DNA from: Gottfriedia endophytica
Lineage (GTDB): Bacteria > Bacillota > Bacilli > Bacillales > Bacillaceae_G
Length of the DNA stretch: 64,000 bases
Direction: 5' to 3'
Assembly: GCF_017814275.1 (NCBI RefSeq)
Contig: NZ_JAGIYQ010000010.1
Coordinates: forward strand, 62,001 to 126,000
In this document: positions 26,486 to 35,233 of the stretch, in pieces
Numbering within the stretch: the first letter of the stretch is position 1
How the letters are laid out: every line of letters starts with the position of its first letter
Notes under the pieces: generated by a model
The model's input: only the letters and a program-made list of their open reading frames with translations
What the model was told of the DNA's origin: nothing
Databases searched by the model: none
Program-made: the position numbers and the translations under genes

Positions 26486-26496
26486 GAATAAATAGT

Positions 26497-27774
26497 TTAC
26501 TGTTCTTTTACGTATTGTGCTGCAGAGGCACCAGCAATTCTTCCTGTTACAAAAGCTGCTGTAATATTATAACCACCAGTGTATCCATGGATATCTAATA
26601 TTTCACCACAAAAATACAATCCATTCATCAACTTCGAAGCCATTTCTTTTGGATGAACTTCCTTCGTGGAAATGCCCCCACCTGTTACAAAGGCTTTTTC
26701 GATTGATAAAGTACCGTTTACTGTAAATGTAAATTGCTTACAAGCTTGGACAAGCTCTCGAATTTTTTGTGAATTAATTTCATTACATGGCTTGCTTTCA
26801 TCAATTTTACATTGGTCTAATAAAAATAATAAATATCTTTCTGGAGCCAATCCTTTAAGTACATTTTTAATTGCTTTTTTTGGATCTTCTTTTACCTTCT
26901 TGATCGTTTCTTGAAACAATGTTTCTTCACTTATAGAAGGAAATAAATCAATTGTCATGTTTACATCTTTTGTTTTAAATTTTTGTTGAACTTTATACAC
27001 AAATTGGCTACAACGAAGAGCAGCTGGACCTGAAACTCCAAAATGAGTAAACAGCATGTCCATTTTATGAGTAATAACTTTTTTTCCTTTAGGATTTAAA
27101 ACACTTAATTCAATATCCCGTAATGCCAGTCCTTGAAGTGTTTTTTCTTGAATAAATCGCTCGTTTGAGGTAATTGGTACTTCAGTTGGAAATAATTCAG
27201 TAATTGTATGACCTGCTTTTTTCGCCCAAGCATATCCGTCACCAGTAGATCCTGTATGAGGAACAGATTTCCCGCCTACAGCTAAAATGACAGATTTTGT
27301 GTTAATGATCTTACCATCCTGTAATTGGACTCCAATAACTCTTCCATCTTCATAGAGTACTTCTTTTACAGAAGTATTTGTTTTTACTTGTACATTTAGT
27401 TTTTTTAGTTTGTTAATTAAAGCATTTACAACTGATTTTGCATCATCTGATACGGGAAACATACGTCCATGATCTTCTTCTTTTAATGCTACTCCCATTC
27501 CTTCAAAAAAAGAAATGATATCTTCATTATTGTATATTGAGAATGCACTGTATAAGAACCGTCCGTTTCCAGGGATATGTTTAATTACTTCATCAACTGG
27601 AAGTCTATTTGTTACATTACAGCGCCCACCACCAGAGATCGTAAGCTTACGTCCAAGGACATTACCTTTTTCGAGTAACAATACATTTGCTTCGTTTTCA
27701 GCAGCACTAATTGAAGCCATTAATCCTGCGGTTCCACCACCAATAACAATTACATCTGCATTCATTTTTTTCAC
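26497..27774 (-). CDS. ytfP: HI0933-family flavoprotein YtfP
   Basis: 425 residues. The FAD-binding Rossmann motif [17 protein letters not shown] is at the N-terminus, followed by the family signature [10 protein letters not shown] and a C-terminal FAD contact region, [23 protein letters not shown]0933-like proteins are predicted NAD(P)/FAD oxidoreductases; no substrate is established for the B. subtilis member. The frame begins with a GTG after AGGAAAG; an ATG three codons in is an alternative. It is divergent from murJ. Confidence 0.88.
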   Translation of the reverse strand: MKKMNADVIVIGGGTAGLMASISAAENEANVLLLEKGNVLGRKLTISGGGRCNVTNRLPVDEVIKHIPGNGRFLYSAFSIYNNEDIISFFEGMGVALKEEDHGRMFPVSDDAKSVVNALINKLKKLNVQVKTNTSVKEVLYEDGRVIGVQLQDGKIINTKSVILAVGGKSVPHTGSTGDGYAWAKKAGHTITELFPTEVPITSNERFIQEKTLQGLALRDIELSVLNPKGKKVITHKMDMLFTHFGVSGPAALRCSQFVYKVQQKFKTKDVNMTIDLFPSISEETLFQETIKKVKEDPKKAIKNVLKGLAPERYLLFLLDQCKIDESKPCNEINSQKIRELVQACKQFTFTVNGTLSIEKAFVTGGGISTKEVHPKEMASKLMNGLYFCGEILDIHGYTGGYNITAAFVTGRIAGASAAQYVKEQ

Positions 27775-27926
27775 TCTTTCTTTCCTACAGTTAATAACGT
27801 TAGGATAACATGAAAAGATAAAAGCACCAACTTTGTAACAAATTATTAATTTTTCTTTTTAGTTCGGTGTGGTAAAATACATTAGTTGGTTTGAAAGAGC
27901 TTCAAGGGGTTAGTAGGAGGAAGTAT

Positions 27927-29546
27927 ATGTCCGATTCAAAATTTCTAAAAGGCACACTGATTTTAACAGTGGGAACTTTTTTTATAAAATTTTTAGGTAT
28001 GATCTATGTTATTCCTTTTTATCACTTAGTAGGGACACAGGGTGGAGCATTATATAATTATGGCTATAATCCTTACACAATATTTTTAAGTATTGCTACT
28101 GCTGGTGTTCCATTGGCTGTATCTAAATTCGTTTCGAAATATAATGCACTAGGACAATATCGTACAAGCCGGAAAATGTTTACATCTGGTTTAACATTAT
28201 TAACAATTACGGGTATATTATCATTTTTAATTTTATATATTATCGCTCCGTACATTGCACCGGCCACAGATCCAAAATATGGGAATTCAACTCAAGATAT
28301 TGTAATGGTTATTCGAATGACAAGTGTTGCATTAATTATCGTACCAATGCAAAGTATCATAAGAGGTTTTTTCCAAGGTCATCAGTCAATGGGACCTACT
28401 ACGATGTCTCAATTAATTGAGCAAATCGTTCGGATTATCTTTTTATTAGGATCATGTTATTTAGTTATTAAGGTATTTCATGGATCAATTGCACTTGCAA
28501 TTGGTTGGTCTACATTTGCTGCTTTCGTAGGGGCTGCTGCAGGATTGGGAATACTATTATGGTATTGGTTTTCTCGTAAGAAGTATTTAGATGAATTACT
28601 AGAAAAAGATACTACTGGTATTGATATCCCTTTATCAACAATGTTTAAAGAGCTACTTACTTATGCAATACCATTTGTATTTGTCGGAATGGCAATTCCT
28701 TTATATACACAAATTGACAACCAAACCTTTAATCATGCAATGATATCCATTGGAAAAGGTAAAATAGCTGACACTGCATTATCAATCCTAAACATGTATG
28801 CAAGGCAACTAAGTAATATCCCTGTATCTTTAGCAACTGCGTTTAGTTTAACATTAGTACCTACAATTACTAAGTTTTATATTGCAAAAGATCATAAAGG
28901 ACTTCAGCGACAAGTATCGCAAATATTCCAATTAGTTCTCTTTTTGACTGCACCAGCAGCAATTGGAATGGCTGTGTTAGGATATCCACTTTATACAGCT
29001 TTCTTTAGCTCAAGTGATTTAGGCGGAATGCTATTAACATGGTGTGCACCAAACTCTATTTTCTTTGCATTGTATTCTATTAGTGCAGCGGTTTTACAAG
29101 GAATTAATAAACAAAAGCATGCTGTATTAGGTACGTTGTACGGAGTAATTATAAAAGCAGTGATTAATATTCCATTAATTAAATTGATGCAAGCAAATGG
29201 TTCAATTCTTGCTACTGAAATAGGATTTACGGTTTCAATCGTTTATATATGTATACAAATAAAAAGACAAGCAAACATTAGCTTTAATCTAATACTTCGT
29301 CGCTCATTATTAATCATGATTTTTGTGACAATCATGGCGATTGCAGTTAAAATTGTAGAAAGTATATGTTCTTTATTCCTATCGTATGAAGCAAGTAGAG
29401 GACAGGCTATAATGATATTAATTCCTAGTATTTTAGTGGGAATGATTGTCTACATTTACCTATCAGCAAAATCTGGTTTAATGGAAAAAATGTTAGGAAA
29501 AACAATCACTTCAAAAATGAAGAGAATAGTCTTAAGAAGAGGTTAA
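27927..29546 (+). CDS. murJ: Lipid II flippase MurJ (YtgP)
   Basis: 539 residues with about 14 membrane helices. YtgP is the B. subtilis MurJ of the MOP superfamily, which moves lipid II to the outer face for peptidoglycan synthesis. Visible family segments include GTFFIKFLGMIYVIPFY, AGVPLAVSKFVSKYNALG, IIRGFFQGHQSMGPT and ARQLSNIPVSLATAFSLTLVP. The ATG at 27927 is chosen because GGAGG is seven bases upstream; the open frame extends 12 codons earlier without a site. It is three bases from ytzG, so they form an operon. Confidence 0.9.
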   Translation: MSDSKFLKGTLILTVGTFFIKFLGMIYVIPFYHLVGTQGGALYNYGYNPYTIFLSIATAGVPLAVSKFVSKYNALGQYRTSRKMFTSGLTLLTITGILSFLILYIIAPYIAPATDPKYGNSTQDIVMVIRMTSVALIIVPMQSIIRGFFQGHQSMGPTTMSQLIEQIVRIIFLLGSCYLVIKVFHGSIALAIGWSTFAAFVGAAAGLGILLWYWFSRKKYLDELLEKDTTGIDIPLSTMFKELLTYAIPFVFVGMAIPLYTQIDNQTFNHAMISIGKGKIADTALSILNMYARQLSNIPVSLATAFSLTLVPTITKFYIAKDHKGLQRQVSQIFQLVLFLTAPAAIGMAVLGYPLYTAFFSSSDLGGMLLTWCAPNSIFFALYSISAAVLQGINKQKHAVLGTLYGVIIKAVINIPLIKLMQANGSILATEIGFTVSIVYICIQIKRQANISFNLILRRSLLIMIFVTIMAIAVKIVESICSLFLSYEASRGQAIMILIPSILVGMIVYIYLSAKSGLMEKMLGKTITSKMKRIVLRRG

Positions 29547-29549
29547 TCT

Positions 29550-30275
29550 ATGAGAATTGATAAATTATTAGCAAATATGGGTTATGGTAGTCGAAAAGAA
29601 GTAAAGGGACTATTAAAACAAGGCGTCGTAAAAGTTGGAGATCAGATTGTTAAAAGTCCAAAAGAACATGTTGATGTTGAGAAAGATGAAGTAACTGTAC
29701 TTGGAGAGATTGTCGAGTACAAAGAGTTTGTCTACTTAATGATGAATAAACCTCCTGGAGTTATTTCATCAACAGAAGACTCAGAACATGAGACAGTTAT
29801 TGATTTACTAGAATTAGAAGATTCAATTTTTGACCCATTTCCTGTAGGGCGTTTAGATAAAGATACTGAAGGATTGTTACTAATTACGAATGATGGACAA
29901 TTAGCTCATCAGTTGTTATCACCGAAAAAACATGTTCCTAAAAAATACTTTGCAGTGATTGATGGGATTGTAACAGATGAAGATGTTACAGCTTTTCGTG
30001 AAGGCGTAGTTTTAGAAGATGGGTATAAAACAAAACCTGGTGAATTAACAATTTTAAAATCTGGAGAAACTTCTGAAATTGAATTAGTCATTACAGAGGG
30101 TAAATTCCATCAAGTTAAGCGTATGTTTGAATCGGTAGAAAAAACAGTAACATATTTACAACGCTTAGAAATGGGACCGTTAAAGCTAGATGAAACATTA
30201 GAACTAGGAGAGTATAGAGAGTTAACTGAAGAAGAGCTTGAACTCTTAAAACATGTTCATGATGAAAAAGAATAA
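29550..30275 (+). CDS. ytzG: RsuA-type 16S rRNA pseudouridine synthase YtzG
   Basis: 241 residues. An N-terminal S4 RNA-binding domain (about 1-48; RIDKLLANMGYGSRKEVKGLLKQG, read as start and end) is followed by the RsuA/RluB catalytic domain. The catalytic Asp is in GRLDKDTEGLLLITNDG, and KPPGVISS and EGKFHQVKRMF complete the signature. It converts a 16S rRNA uridine to pseudouridine. It ends in an acidic tail. It is co-transcribed with murJ, and a terminator lies after it. Confidence 0.9.
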   Translation: MRIDKLLANMGYGSRKEVKGLLKQGVVKVGDQIVKSPKEHVDVEKDEVTVLGEIVEYKEFVYLMMNKPPGVISSTEDSEHETVIDLLELEDSIFDPFPVGRLDKDTEGLLLITNDGQLAHQLLSPKKHVPKKYFAVIDGIVTDEDVTAFREGVVLEDGYKTKPGELTILKSGETSEIELVITEGKFHQVKRMFESVEKTVTYLQRLEMGPLKLDETLELGEYRELTEEELELLKHVHDEKE

Positions 30276-30341
30276 TGTGAAACTTCTATTAGTAGAGGAC
30301 TTACTGCTCGTTATTACGGGATAAATAAGGGATTCGGACAA

Positions 30342-30383
30342 AGAAGGCTGTTTATTAGAATGCTAATAATACAGCCTTTTTTG
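30342..30383 (+). terminator. Terminator after ytzG
   Basis: Arms AAGGCTGT-TATTAG and CTAATA-ACAGCCTT, then TTTTTT. Confidence 0.82.
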
Positions 30384-30389
30384 TGTTCG

Positions 30390-30611
30390 TTATGAAGAAA
30401 CCTTTACTTTCTTTCCTGTTATGGCCCACTTACCCCTACTTGGACTATAAACTAGATTGTTAAACTCTAATATGTTTAAATCTCGTTGAATCGTTCTAGG
30501 AGTTATGCCAAACTCCTCAACTAAATCTTTTGTAGAAACGGTACCATTTTCACTAATGTACATGTAAATGGATTTGATTCGCGTCAGCATACGAGAAGTT
30601 CCCGAATTCAA
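30390..30611 (-). CDS. ytzE: Small DeoR-type HTH protein YtzE
   Basis: 73 residues, essentially one DeoR-type winged helix (YISENGTVSTKDLVEEFG and ITPRTIQRDLNILEFNNLV). There is no sugar-phosphate sensor domain. Length and position beside ytzG match YtzE of B. subtilis. Its target genes are unknown. It converges on the murJ-ytzG operon and shares the terminator region. Confidence 0.85.
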   Translation of the reverse strand: MNSGTSRMLTRIKSIYMYISENGTVSTKDLVEEFGITPRTIQRDLNILEFNNLVYSPSRGKWAITGKKVKVSS

Positions 30612-30931
30612 AATACCACTCCTTTACCGCTTTATGGTGCGCATAACAGGATGTACTAGCAGATCTATAATTTTAGGTAAGTTCTTATTCCATTTTACTC
30701 TATAATTATTAATTAATAACGAATTTTAAGTAAAAATTTATAAAAAATATTACTGTTTTGCGCAAACGTAACCATAAAATTATGATTACAAAATATTTAT
30801 ATTCTACAAAGAATGCTATTTTCCTTCTTTTTTCATGAATTTTTTATAAAAAGACTGATTAGGAAAGGACATAGTTTTTCATAGAATGTTATTAAAGACT
30901 TTACTAAGATATATAAAAATAATTTTTAAAG
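30612..30931. other. AT-rich spacer at the left edge of the accessory island
   Basis: About 320 bases with no gene that I can support. It should hold the ytzE promoter. Confidence 0.45.
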
Positions 30932-31144
30932 GCTGTTTTCGTATACATTGTTGCTATTACAGTATGTGTAAGTTGATTTCCACTCCAGGGTGCTCGCTTT
31001 CCTAGGGGCGTGAGCTGAGCCTCCTCGTCGCTATCGCTCCTGTGGGGTCTCGGCCTTCCCGCATCTCCCACAGGAGTCGAGCCCCCTTCCGTTCCAATCA
31101 ACTACTGTCTATTAAATTAGAAAACCTAAAAGCAACAATCTTTA
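30932..31144 (-). repeat. Dispersed GC-rich repeat, copy 5 (subfamily A, inverted)
   Basis: Full-length copy on the minus strand: TTTTCGTATACATTGTTGC at the left, AGCAACAATC at the right. One core arm reads GGCCGAG against CTCAGC, a C-A mismatch that would weaken the second helix. It marks the left side of the island that separates ytzE from pepV. Confidence 0.93.
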
Positions 31145-31154
31145 AAAAAAGAAC

Positions 31155-31940
31155 CTAAAAAAATGTATCAATATTGATTAATGACTTCTTTAAAGCTTCA
31201 CTAGTTTTAATTTCCAAAACGACAGAAAGATTATGTTTTTTTGCAAAATGTAATCTTTCGTTTATAGGAACATTGCCAGTGTATAGTGTTTGATGATCTC
31301 CATTTTCATTAAAGTCATGAAGATGCATGTGGGTAACCTTTTTAGCTAATTTCTCGAATACATTTGTTTCTCTAAAGTGACATTTTGCATCATGTCCTGC
31401 ATCCCAAGTTAGATTAAAACCATCAAGCTCTTTAATAAGATCGATACCTTTTTTTACAAACGGAAGGAAGAAATTACATGTATTCTCTATACAAACCTTC
31501 ACGTTATATTCATCGGCAAAGAGCAATATTTCTTTATAGGAATCTAGAAATAATGTAAGAAATTCAGCTTCATATTTTTCGTTTATCCAATATTTTGACT
31601 CTGGTAAAGTAAAATATATACCATTATTTATGTGCATATTTAAGATATTTATACCAGCAGAACTTGCCCAAAGTATAACCTCTTTACATCGATTAATATG
31701 ACCTCTCCTCATTGAAGGCTGAAAAGAAGTTAAATCGAGTTCTTCAGGTAAATGAATCGTAAAATCTATTTTATGTTTCATCATAAGTTTTTTTAGTTTT
31801 TCAGAACTAATATATTCTGGTGTGAATATCGGAAGATTCATATTTAATTCAATAAAGTCCAAGCCAAGTTTACAGCAGAGGTTGATGTTTTCCTCTAATG
31901 AATCAAATTCAATTAATGTAGGCATTCCTAATCGGAACAT
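31155..31940 (-). CDS. Sugar phosphate isomerase/epimerase (AP endonuclease 2-like TIM barrel)
   Basis: 261 residues. The pattern of the xylose isomerase-like TIM barrel family is visible: FIELNMNLP, FTIHLPEE, ILNMHINNG, VCIENTCNF, LTWDAGHDAKC and THMHLHDFNENGDHQ. These hold the Glu, Asp and His residues that bind a divalent metal. Such enzymes isomerise or epimerise sugars or cleave DNA at abasic sites; the short length and the NTC/HDFN pattern favour a sugar or inositol-type reaction. AAGGAGG precedes the ATG. It is divergent from the dlt-like operon, and a functional link is possible but unproven. Confidence 0.72.
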   Translation of the reverse strand: MFRLGMPTLIEFDSLEENINLCCKLGLDFIELNMNLPIFTPEYISSEKLKKLMMKHKIDFTIHLPEELDLTSFQPSMRRGHINRCKEVILWASSAGINILNMHINNGIYFTLPESKYWINEKYEAEFLTLFLDSYKEILLFADEYNVKVCIENTCNFFLPFVKKGIDLIKELDGFNLTWDAGHDAKCHFRETNVFEKLAKKVTHMHLHDFNENGDHQTLYTGNVPINERLHFAKKHNLSVVLEIKTSEALKKSLINIDTFF

Positions 31941-32051
31941 TAGATTTCCTCCTTGTTTTTTTCTTTATTTGCTATTTATTAATGGTTAAAGAATAAAAAG
32001 AATAGAATTGAAATTCAAAAAATAAAATTTATAACATGGTTATCTTCCTAG

Positions 32052-32080
32052 AAAAAGCACTCATATGAGAGCTTTTTTTG
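32052..32080. terminator. Hairpin with T-runs on both strands in the island promoter region
   Basis: Arms AAAGC-CTC and GAG-GCTTT with T-rich ends in both directions. It lies between two divergent genes, where a terminator is unexpected, so it may insulate the operon or attenuate its leader. Confidence 0.5.
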
Positions 32081-32263
32081 CATTTTGCTCCAGTTTCGTT
32101 ACTTAAACCGTATCACATCCTATTAAATTAATATAAACGTTTTTAGTGAATATCAACAATCTTGTTTAACAGAGCATATGTTAAAAAATAAGCATATTAA
32201 GTACAAGTAGAAAATACATTAACAGAGAATTATTTAATGATTTTGTACGAATGGAGGTGAGAA

Positions 32264-32308
32264 ATGAAAGTGATGTTAATTCAAACTATCAAAGCATGCC
32301 TAAAATAG
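32264..32308 (+). CDS. Possible 14-codon leader peptide upstream of the dlt-like operon
   Basis: An ATG preceded by GGAGGTGAG at ideal distance opens a frame of 14 codons (MKVMLIQTIKACLK) that stops 40 bases before the next gene. It is not DltX-like: it is too short and lacks the DltX C-terminal motif. It could be a leader peptide or a chance frame behind a good ribosome site. Confidence 0.35.
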   Translation: MKVMLIQTIKACLK

Positions 32309-32348
32309 GCAGCCTTGATTAAATGTATAAACAGAAAGGAGTAATAAA

Positions 32349-33443
32349 ATGTGGTCTAGGGTTGGAAGATACATAATAAGCTTGGTCATAATAAATAATC
32401 TCTTTTTTTTAGGGAATGTTGTACTACCTAATACTATTTTCTATATAAAAATGGTTAAAGGTGTTTCTGCAGAAGTAACTGATACTGAACCGCCAATAAT
32501 AAAAGGTGCTCATGATCTTACAGTTTTTGTTGGGGACACAGTTTCTTATGGAACGGGTATCACTGTAACAGATAATACTGATAAACAAGTAGAATTAAAG
32601 ATTGATAGTAGTGCAGTGAATTTAAATAAAGTAGGACATTATCAAGTTGTTTATAGTGCTACTGATCTCTCAGGCAATAAAACTTCTATTAGTATAACTA
32701 TATATGTAAAGGCTGATACTGAACCTCCAAAAATAAAAGGTGTTCAAGATCAAACAGTTTTTGTTGGTGATCCAATTTCTTATAAAAAGAATGTAACTGT
32801 AACAGATAATAGGGATAAACAAGTAGAATTAAAGATTGATAGCAGTGCTGTGAATTTAAAAAAAGTAGGAGATTATCATGTTATCTATAGTGCCACTGAT
32901 CTTGCAGGCAACAAAGCTACTGTTACCTCTACAATTCATGTCAAAAAAGTAGATGTAAAAACAGAGGTATTAAATAAAGAAGCAGATAAGGTTCTTGCTA
33001 AAATTACAAAAAATAATATGACCCAAATTGAAAAAGCTTGGGCTATTTTTAACTGGGCCAAAAAAAATATTGCCTATACAGGCCACTCAGATAAATCAGA
33101 TTGGATGGCAGGTGCAATGCGTGGCTTTAAGCAGGGGAATGGTGATTGCTTTAATTATTATGCAACTTCAAGGATATTATTAACCCGTGCAGGCATCGAA
33201 AATCAAACAGTTACTAGAGTTGGTGGGAAAACACTTCATTATTGGAATTTAGTAAAGATTGGAGGTGGATGGTACCATTTTGACACTACTCCTACTAAGA
33301 AACCTTATACCGGTTTCTTGCGTACAGACGCAGAAGTAGCAGCGCGCTCTAAAATAATTAAGGGTTACTATAATTTTGATAAAACAAAACACCCTGCAAC
33401 ACCTTTAAAACCGTTAAAACAGAGAAGTGCATTTTTAAAATAA
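32349..33443 (+). CDS. Secreted protein with two Ig-like domains and a transglutaminase-like domain
   Basis: 364 residues. A hydrophobic N-terminus (about 8-33) and VSA-E near 41 suggest a signal peptide. Two almost identical Ig-like repeats of the DUF5011/HYR kind follow (about 46-122 and 124-200; each opens with DTEPP and ends in YSATDL-GNK). The C-terminal part (about 204-364) is transglutaminase-like with an intact triad: C267 in GDCFNYY, H297 in LHYWNLV, D312 in HFDTTP. Such domains act as cysteine proteases, amidases or cross-linkers at the cell wall. It is the first gene of the operon, 18 bases before the adenylation gene. AAAGGAG supports the ATG. The link with amino-acid esterification is inferred. 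Confidence 0.82.
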   Translation: MWSRVGRYIISLVIINNLFFLGNVVLPNTIFYIKMVKGVSAEVTDTEPPIIKGAHDLTVFVGDTVSYGTGITVTDNTDKQVELKIDSSAVNLNKVGHYQVVYSATDLSGNKTSISITIYVKADTEPPKIKGVQDQTVFVGDPISYKKNVTVTDNRDKQVELKIDSSAVNLKKVGDYHVIYSATDLAGNKATVTSTIHVKKVDVKTEVLNKEADKVLAKITKNNMTQIEKAWAIFNWAKKNIAYTGHSDKSDWMAGAMRGFKQGNGDCFNYYATSRILLTRAGIENQTVTRVGGKTLHYWNLVKIGGGWYHFDTTPTKKPYTGFLRTDAEVAARSKIIKGYYNFDKTKHPATPLKPLKQRSAFLK

Positions 33444-33461
33444 CAAAGGAAGGTAAAAATA

Positions 33462-34991
33462 ATGCAATATAATGTACTGGAGTATTTAGAGAATACTGTA
33501 AAAGGAGTTCCTAATAAATTAGCTTATGCGAATGAACAGTTTGGTTTCTCCTTTAAAGAAGTTTACAACCAGGGAAGGGCAATTGGAACCTTTCTATATC
33601 AACAAGGTGTTTATAAACAACCTGTCGTAGTTTTTATGAACAGAAACCCCAAAACGATTGTTGCATTTTATGGAGTTATATATGGGGGGAACTTTTATGT
33701 ACCGATTGATGAAGAAATGCCTAGCTCACGTATAGAATTAATCTTAAACAAGATAAACCCAAGAGCTATTATATGTGATGAAGATTCTGAGAATTCTATA
33801 AAATCGTTGGGATATAGTGGAGCAATTTATTTATATGACGACATTATTAAAACGAATATAGAAGAAAAATCATTATTCAATATCCGTCAATCCTCTATTG
33901 ATACTGATCCTGTTTATATTGTCTATACATCTGGTTCAACTGGTATTCCAAAGGGAGTAATAGCTTGTCATCGTTCAATTATTGATTATATTGAGAGTTT
34001 ATCTGAGGCGTTGGATTTCAATCAAGATACGATATTTGGTAACCAAACTCCTTTATATTTAGATGCATGTTTTAAAGAACTTTTTCCTACTTTAAAATTT
34101 GGGGCAACAACTTTTATTATTCCTAAGAGTTTATTTATGTTTCCTATTAAATTAGTGGAATTCTTAAATGAATATAAAGTTAATACAGTCTGTTGGGTTG
34201 TGTCTGCTTTAACCATGATTTCTTCTTTTAAAGTGTTTGATAAGCTTGTTCCTGAGTATTTACATACTATTGCCTTTGGTAGTGAAGTCTTTCCTATAAA
34301 GCAATTTCATTTATGGAAAAAAGCTTGTCCAAATGCAAAATTTATTAATTTATACGGCCCTACTGAAGCAACAGGCATGTCTTGTTATTTTATAGTAGAT
34401 CGTGAATTAGAAGAAAATGAAGTAATTCCTATTGGAAGACCATTTAGAAATACTGAAATATTATTACTAGACACCAATAATAAACCGGTGACTGATGGAG
34501 ATGTTGGAGAAATATGTATTAAGGGCACTTGTCTTACATTAGGGTATTATCAAGACTTTGAGAGAACATATGAAGTATTTGTACAAAATCCTTTAAACAA
34601 AGCATACCGTGAATTAATTTATAAAACCGGTGATTTGGGTAAATACAATAAAAGAAAAGAATTGGTATTTGTCTCAAGAAAGGATTATCAAATCAAACAT
34701 ATGGGGTATCGCATTGAACTTGGAGAAATTGAAATGAATGTAAATTCAATTGAACCTATAAAAAGTGCTTGTTGTATTTATGATAAGAAAAAACAAAAAA
34801 TCGTACTTTACTATGTAGGAGATATCGATTCAAAGGATATAGTAGTAATTTTAAAGCAACACTTGCCAAAGTATATGATTCCAAATCGAATAGTGAAGTT
34901 AGATCTGATGCCTTTAACTACAAATGGAAAGATTGACCGATTGTTCTTATCAGAATATGAATTTAACACAAAAAAGGAGACTAAAATATGA
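33462..34991 (+). CDS. DltA-like amino acid adenylation enzyme, unusual substrate pocket
   Basis: 509 residues, close to canonical DltA (about 504). It should form an aminoacyl-AMP and load the carrier protein encoded next. Adenylation motifs: YTSGSTGIPKGV (A3), YGPTEAT (A5), GEICIKG and YKTGDLG (A7), and K490 in TTNGKIDR (A10). D201, which binds the amino group, is kept. The Cys found in D-Ala-specific DltA (269 in the Bacillus enzyme) aligns with G273. By eye, other pocket positions also differ from DltA, including K205 at GrsA position 239. It is therefore probably not a D-alanine ligase. Its stop overlaps the carrier gene start (ATGA). Confidence 0.88.
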   Translation: MQYNVLEYLENTVKGVPNKLAYANEQFGFSFKEVYNQGRAIGTFLYQQGVYKQPVVVFMNRNPKTIVAFYGVIYGGNFYVPIDEEMPSSRIELILNKINPRAIICDEDSENSIKSLGYSGAIYLYDDIIKTNIEEKSLFNIRQSSIDTDPVYIVYTSGSTGIPKGVIACHRSIIDYIESLSEALDFNQDTIFGNQTPLYLDACFKELFPTLKFGATTFIIPKSLFMFPIKLVEFLNEYKVNTVCWVVSALTMISSFKVFDKLVPEYLHTIAFGSEVFPIKQFHLWKKACPNAKFINLYGPTEATGMSCYFIVDRELEENEVIPIGRPFRNTEILLLDTNNKPVTDGDVGEICIKGTCLTLGYYQDFERTYEVFVQNPLNKAYRELIYKTGDLGKYNKRKELVFVSRKDYQIKHMGYRIELGEIEMNVNSIEPIKSACCIYDKKKQKIVLYYVGDIDSKDIVVILKQHLPKYMIPNRIVKLDLMPLTTNGKIDRLFLSEYEFNTKKETKI

Positions 34992-35218
34992 ATCAATTAG
35001 TAGAGATATTAAAAGAATTACATCCTGATGTGGATTTTGAGAAGAATGAAAATTTGGTCGGTGATAGGGTACTTGATTCCCTAGATATCATAGCTCTTAT
35101 TGCAGAGATTGATAGTGAATTTGATGTAGCCATCCCTGCAGAAGAAATTGTACCTGAAAATTTTAACTCTGCAAAAGCTATTTACGCATTAATTAGTCGC
35201 TTATCAGATGATATCTAA
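34988..35218 (+). CDS. DltC-like acyl/aminoacyl carrier protein
   Basis: 76 residues, the size of DltC. The phosphopantetheine attachment site is S31 in VLDSLDII. The rest is a four-helix carrier fold with acidic helix 2 (ALIAEIDSEFDVAIPAEEI). It should carry the amino acid activated by the upstream adenylation enzyme to the membrane acyltransferase. Its start overlaps the previous gene by four bases, which ensures matched production of enzyme and carrier. The genome's standard fatty-acid ACP would normally have a DSLD motif too, but the context makes this one dedicated. Confidence 0.88.
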   Translation: MNQLVEILKELHPDVDFEKNENLVGDRVLDSLDIIALIAEIDSEFDVAIPAEEIVPENFNSAKAIYALISRLSDDI

Positions 35219-35233
35219 TAAGGGGGGAGGACA

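Noticed and set aside
32264-32308. dltX gene
   Set aside because: A 14-codon frame lacks the DltX length of about 50 residues and its C-terminal motif; it is listed only as a possible leader.
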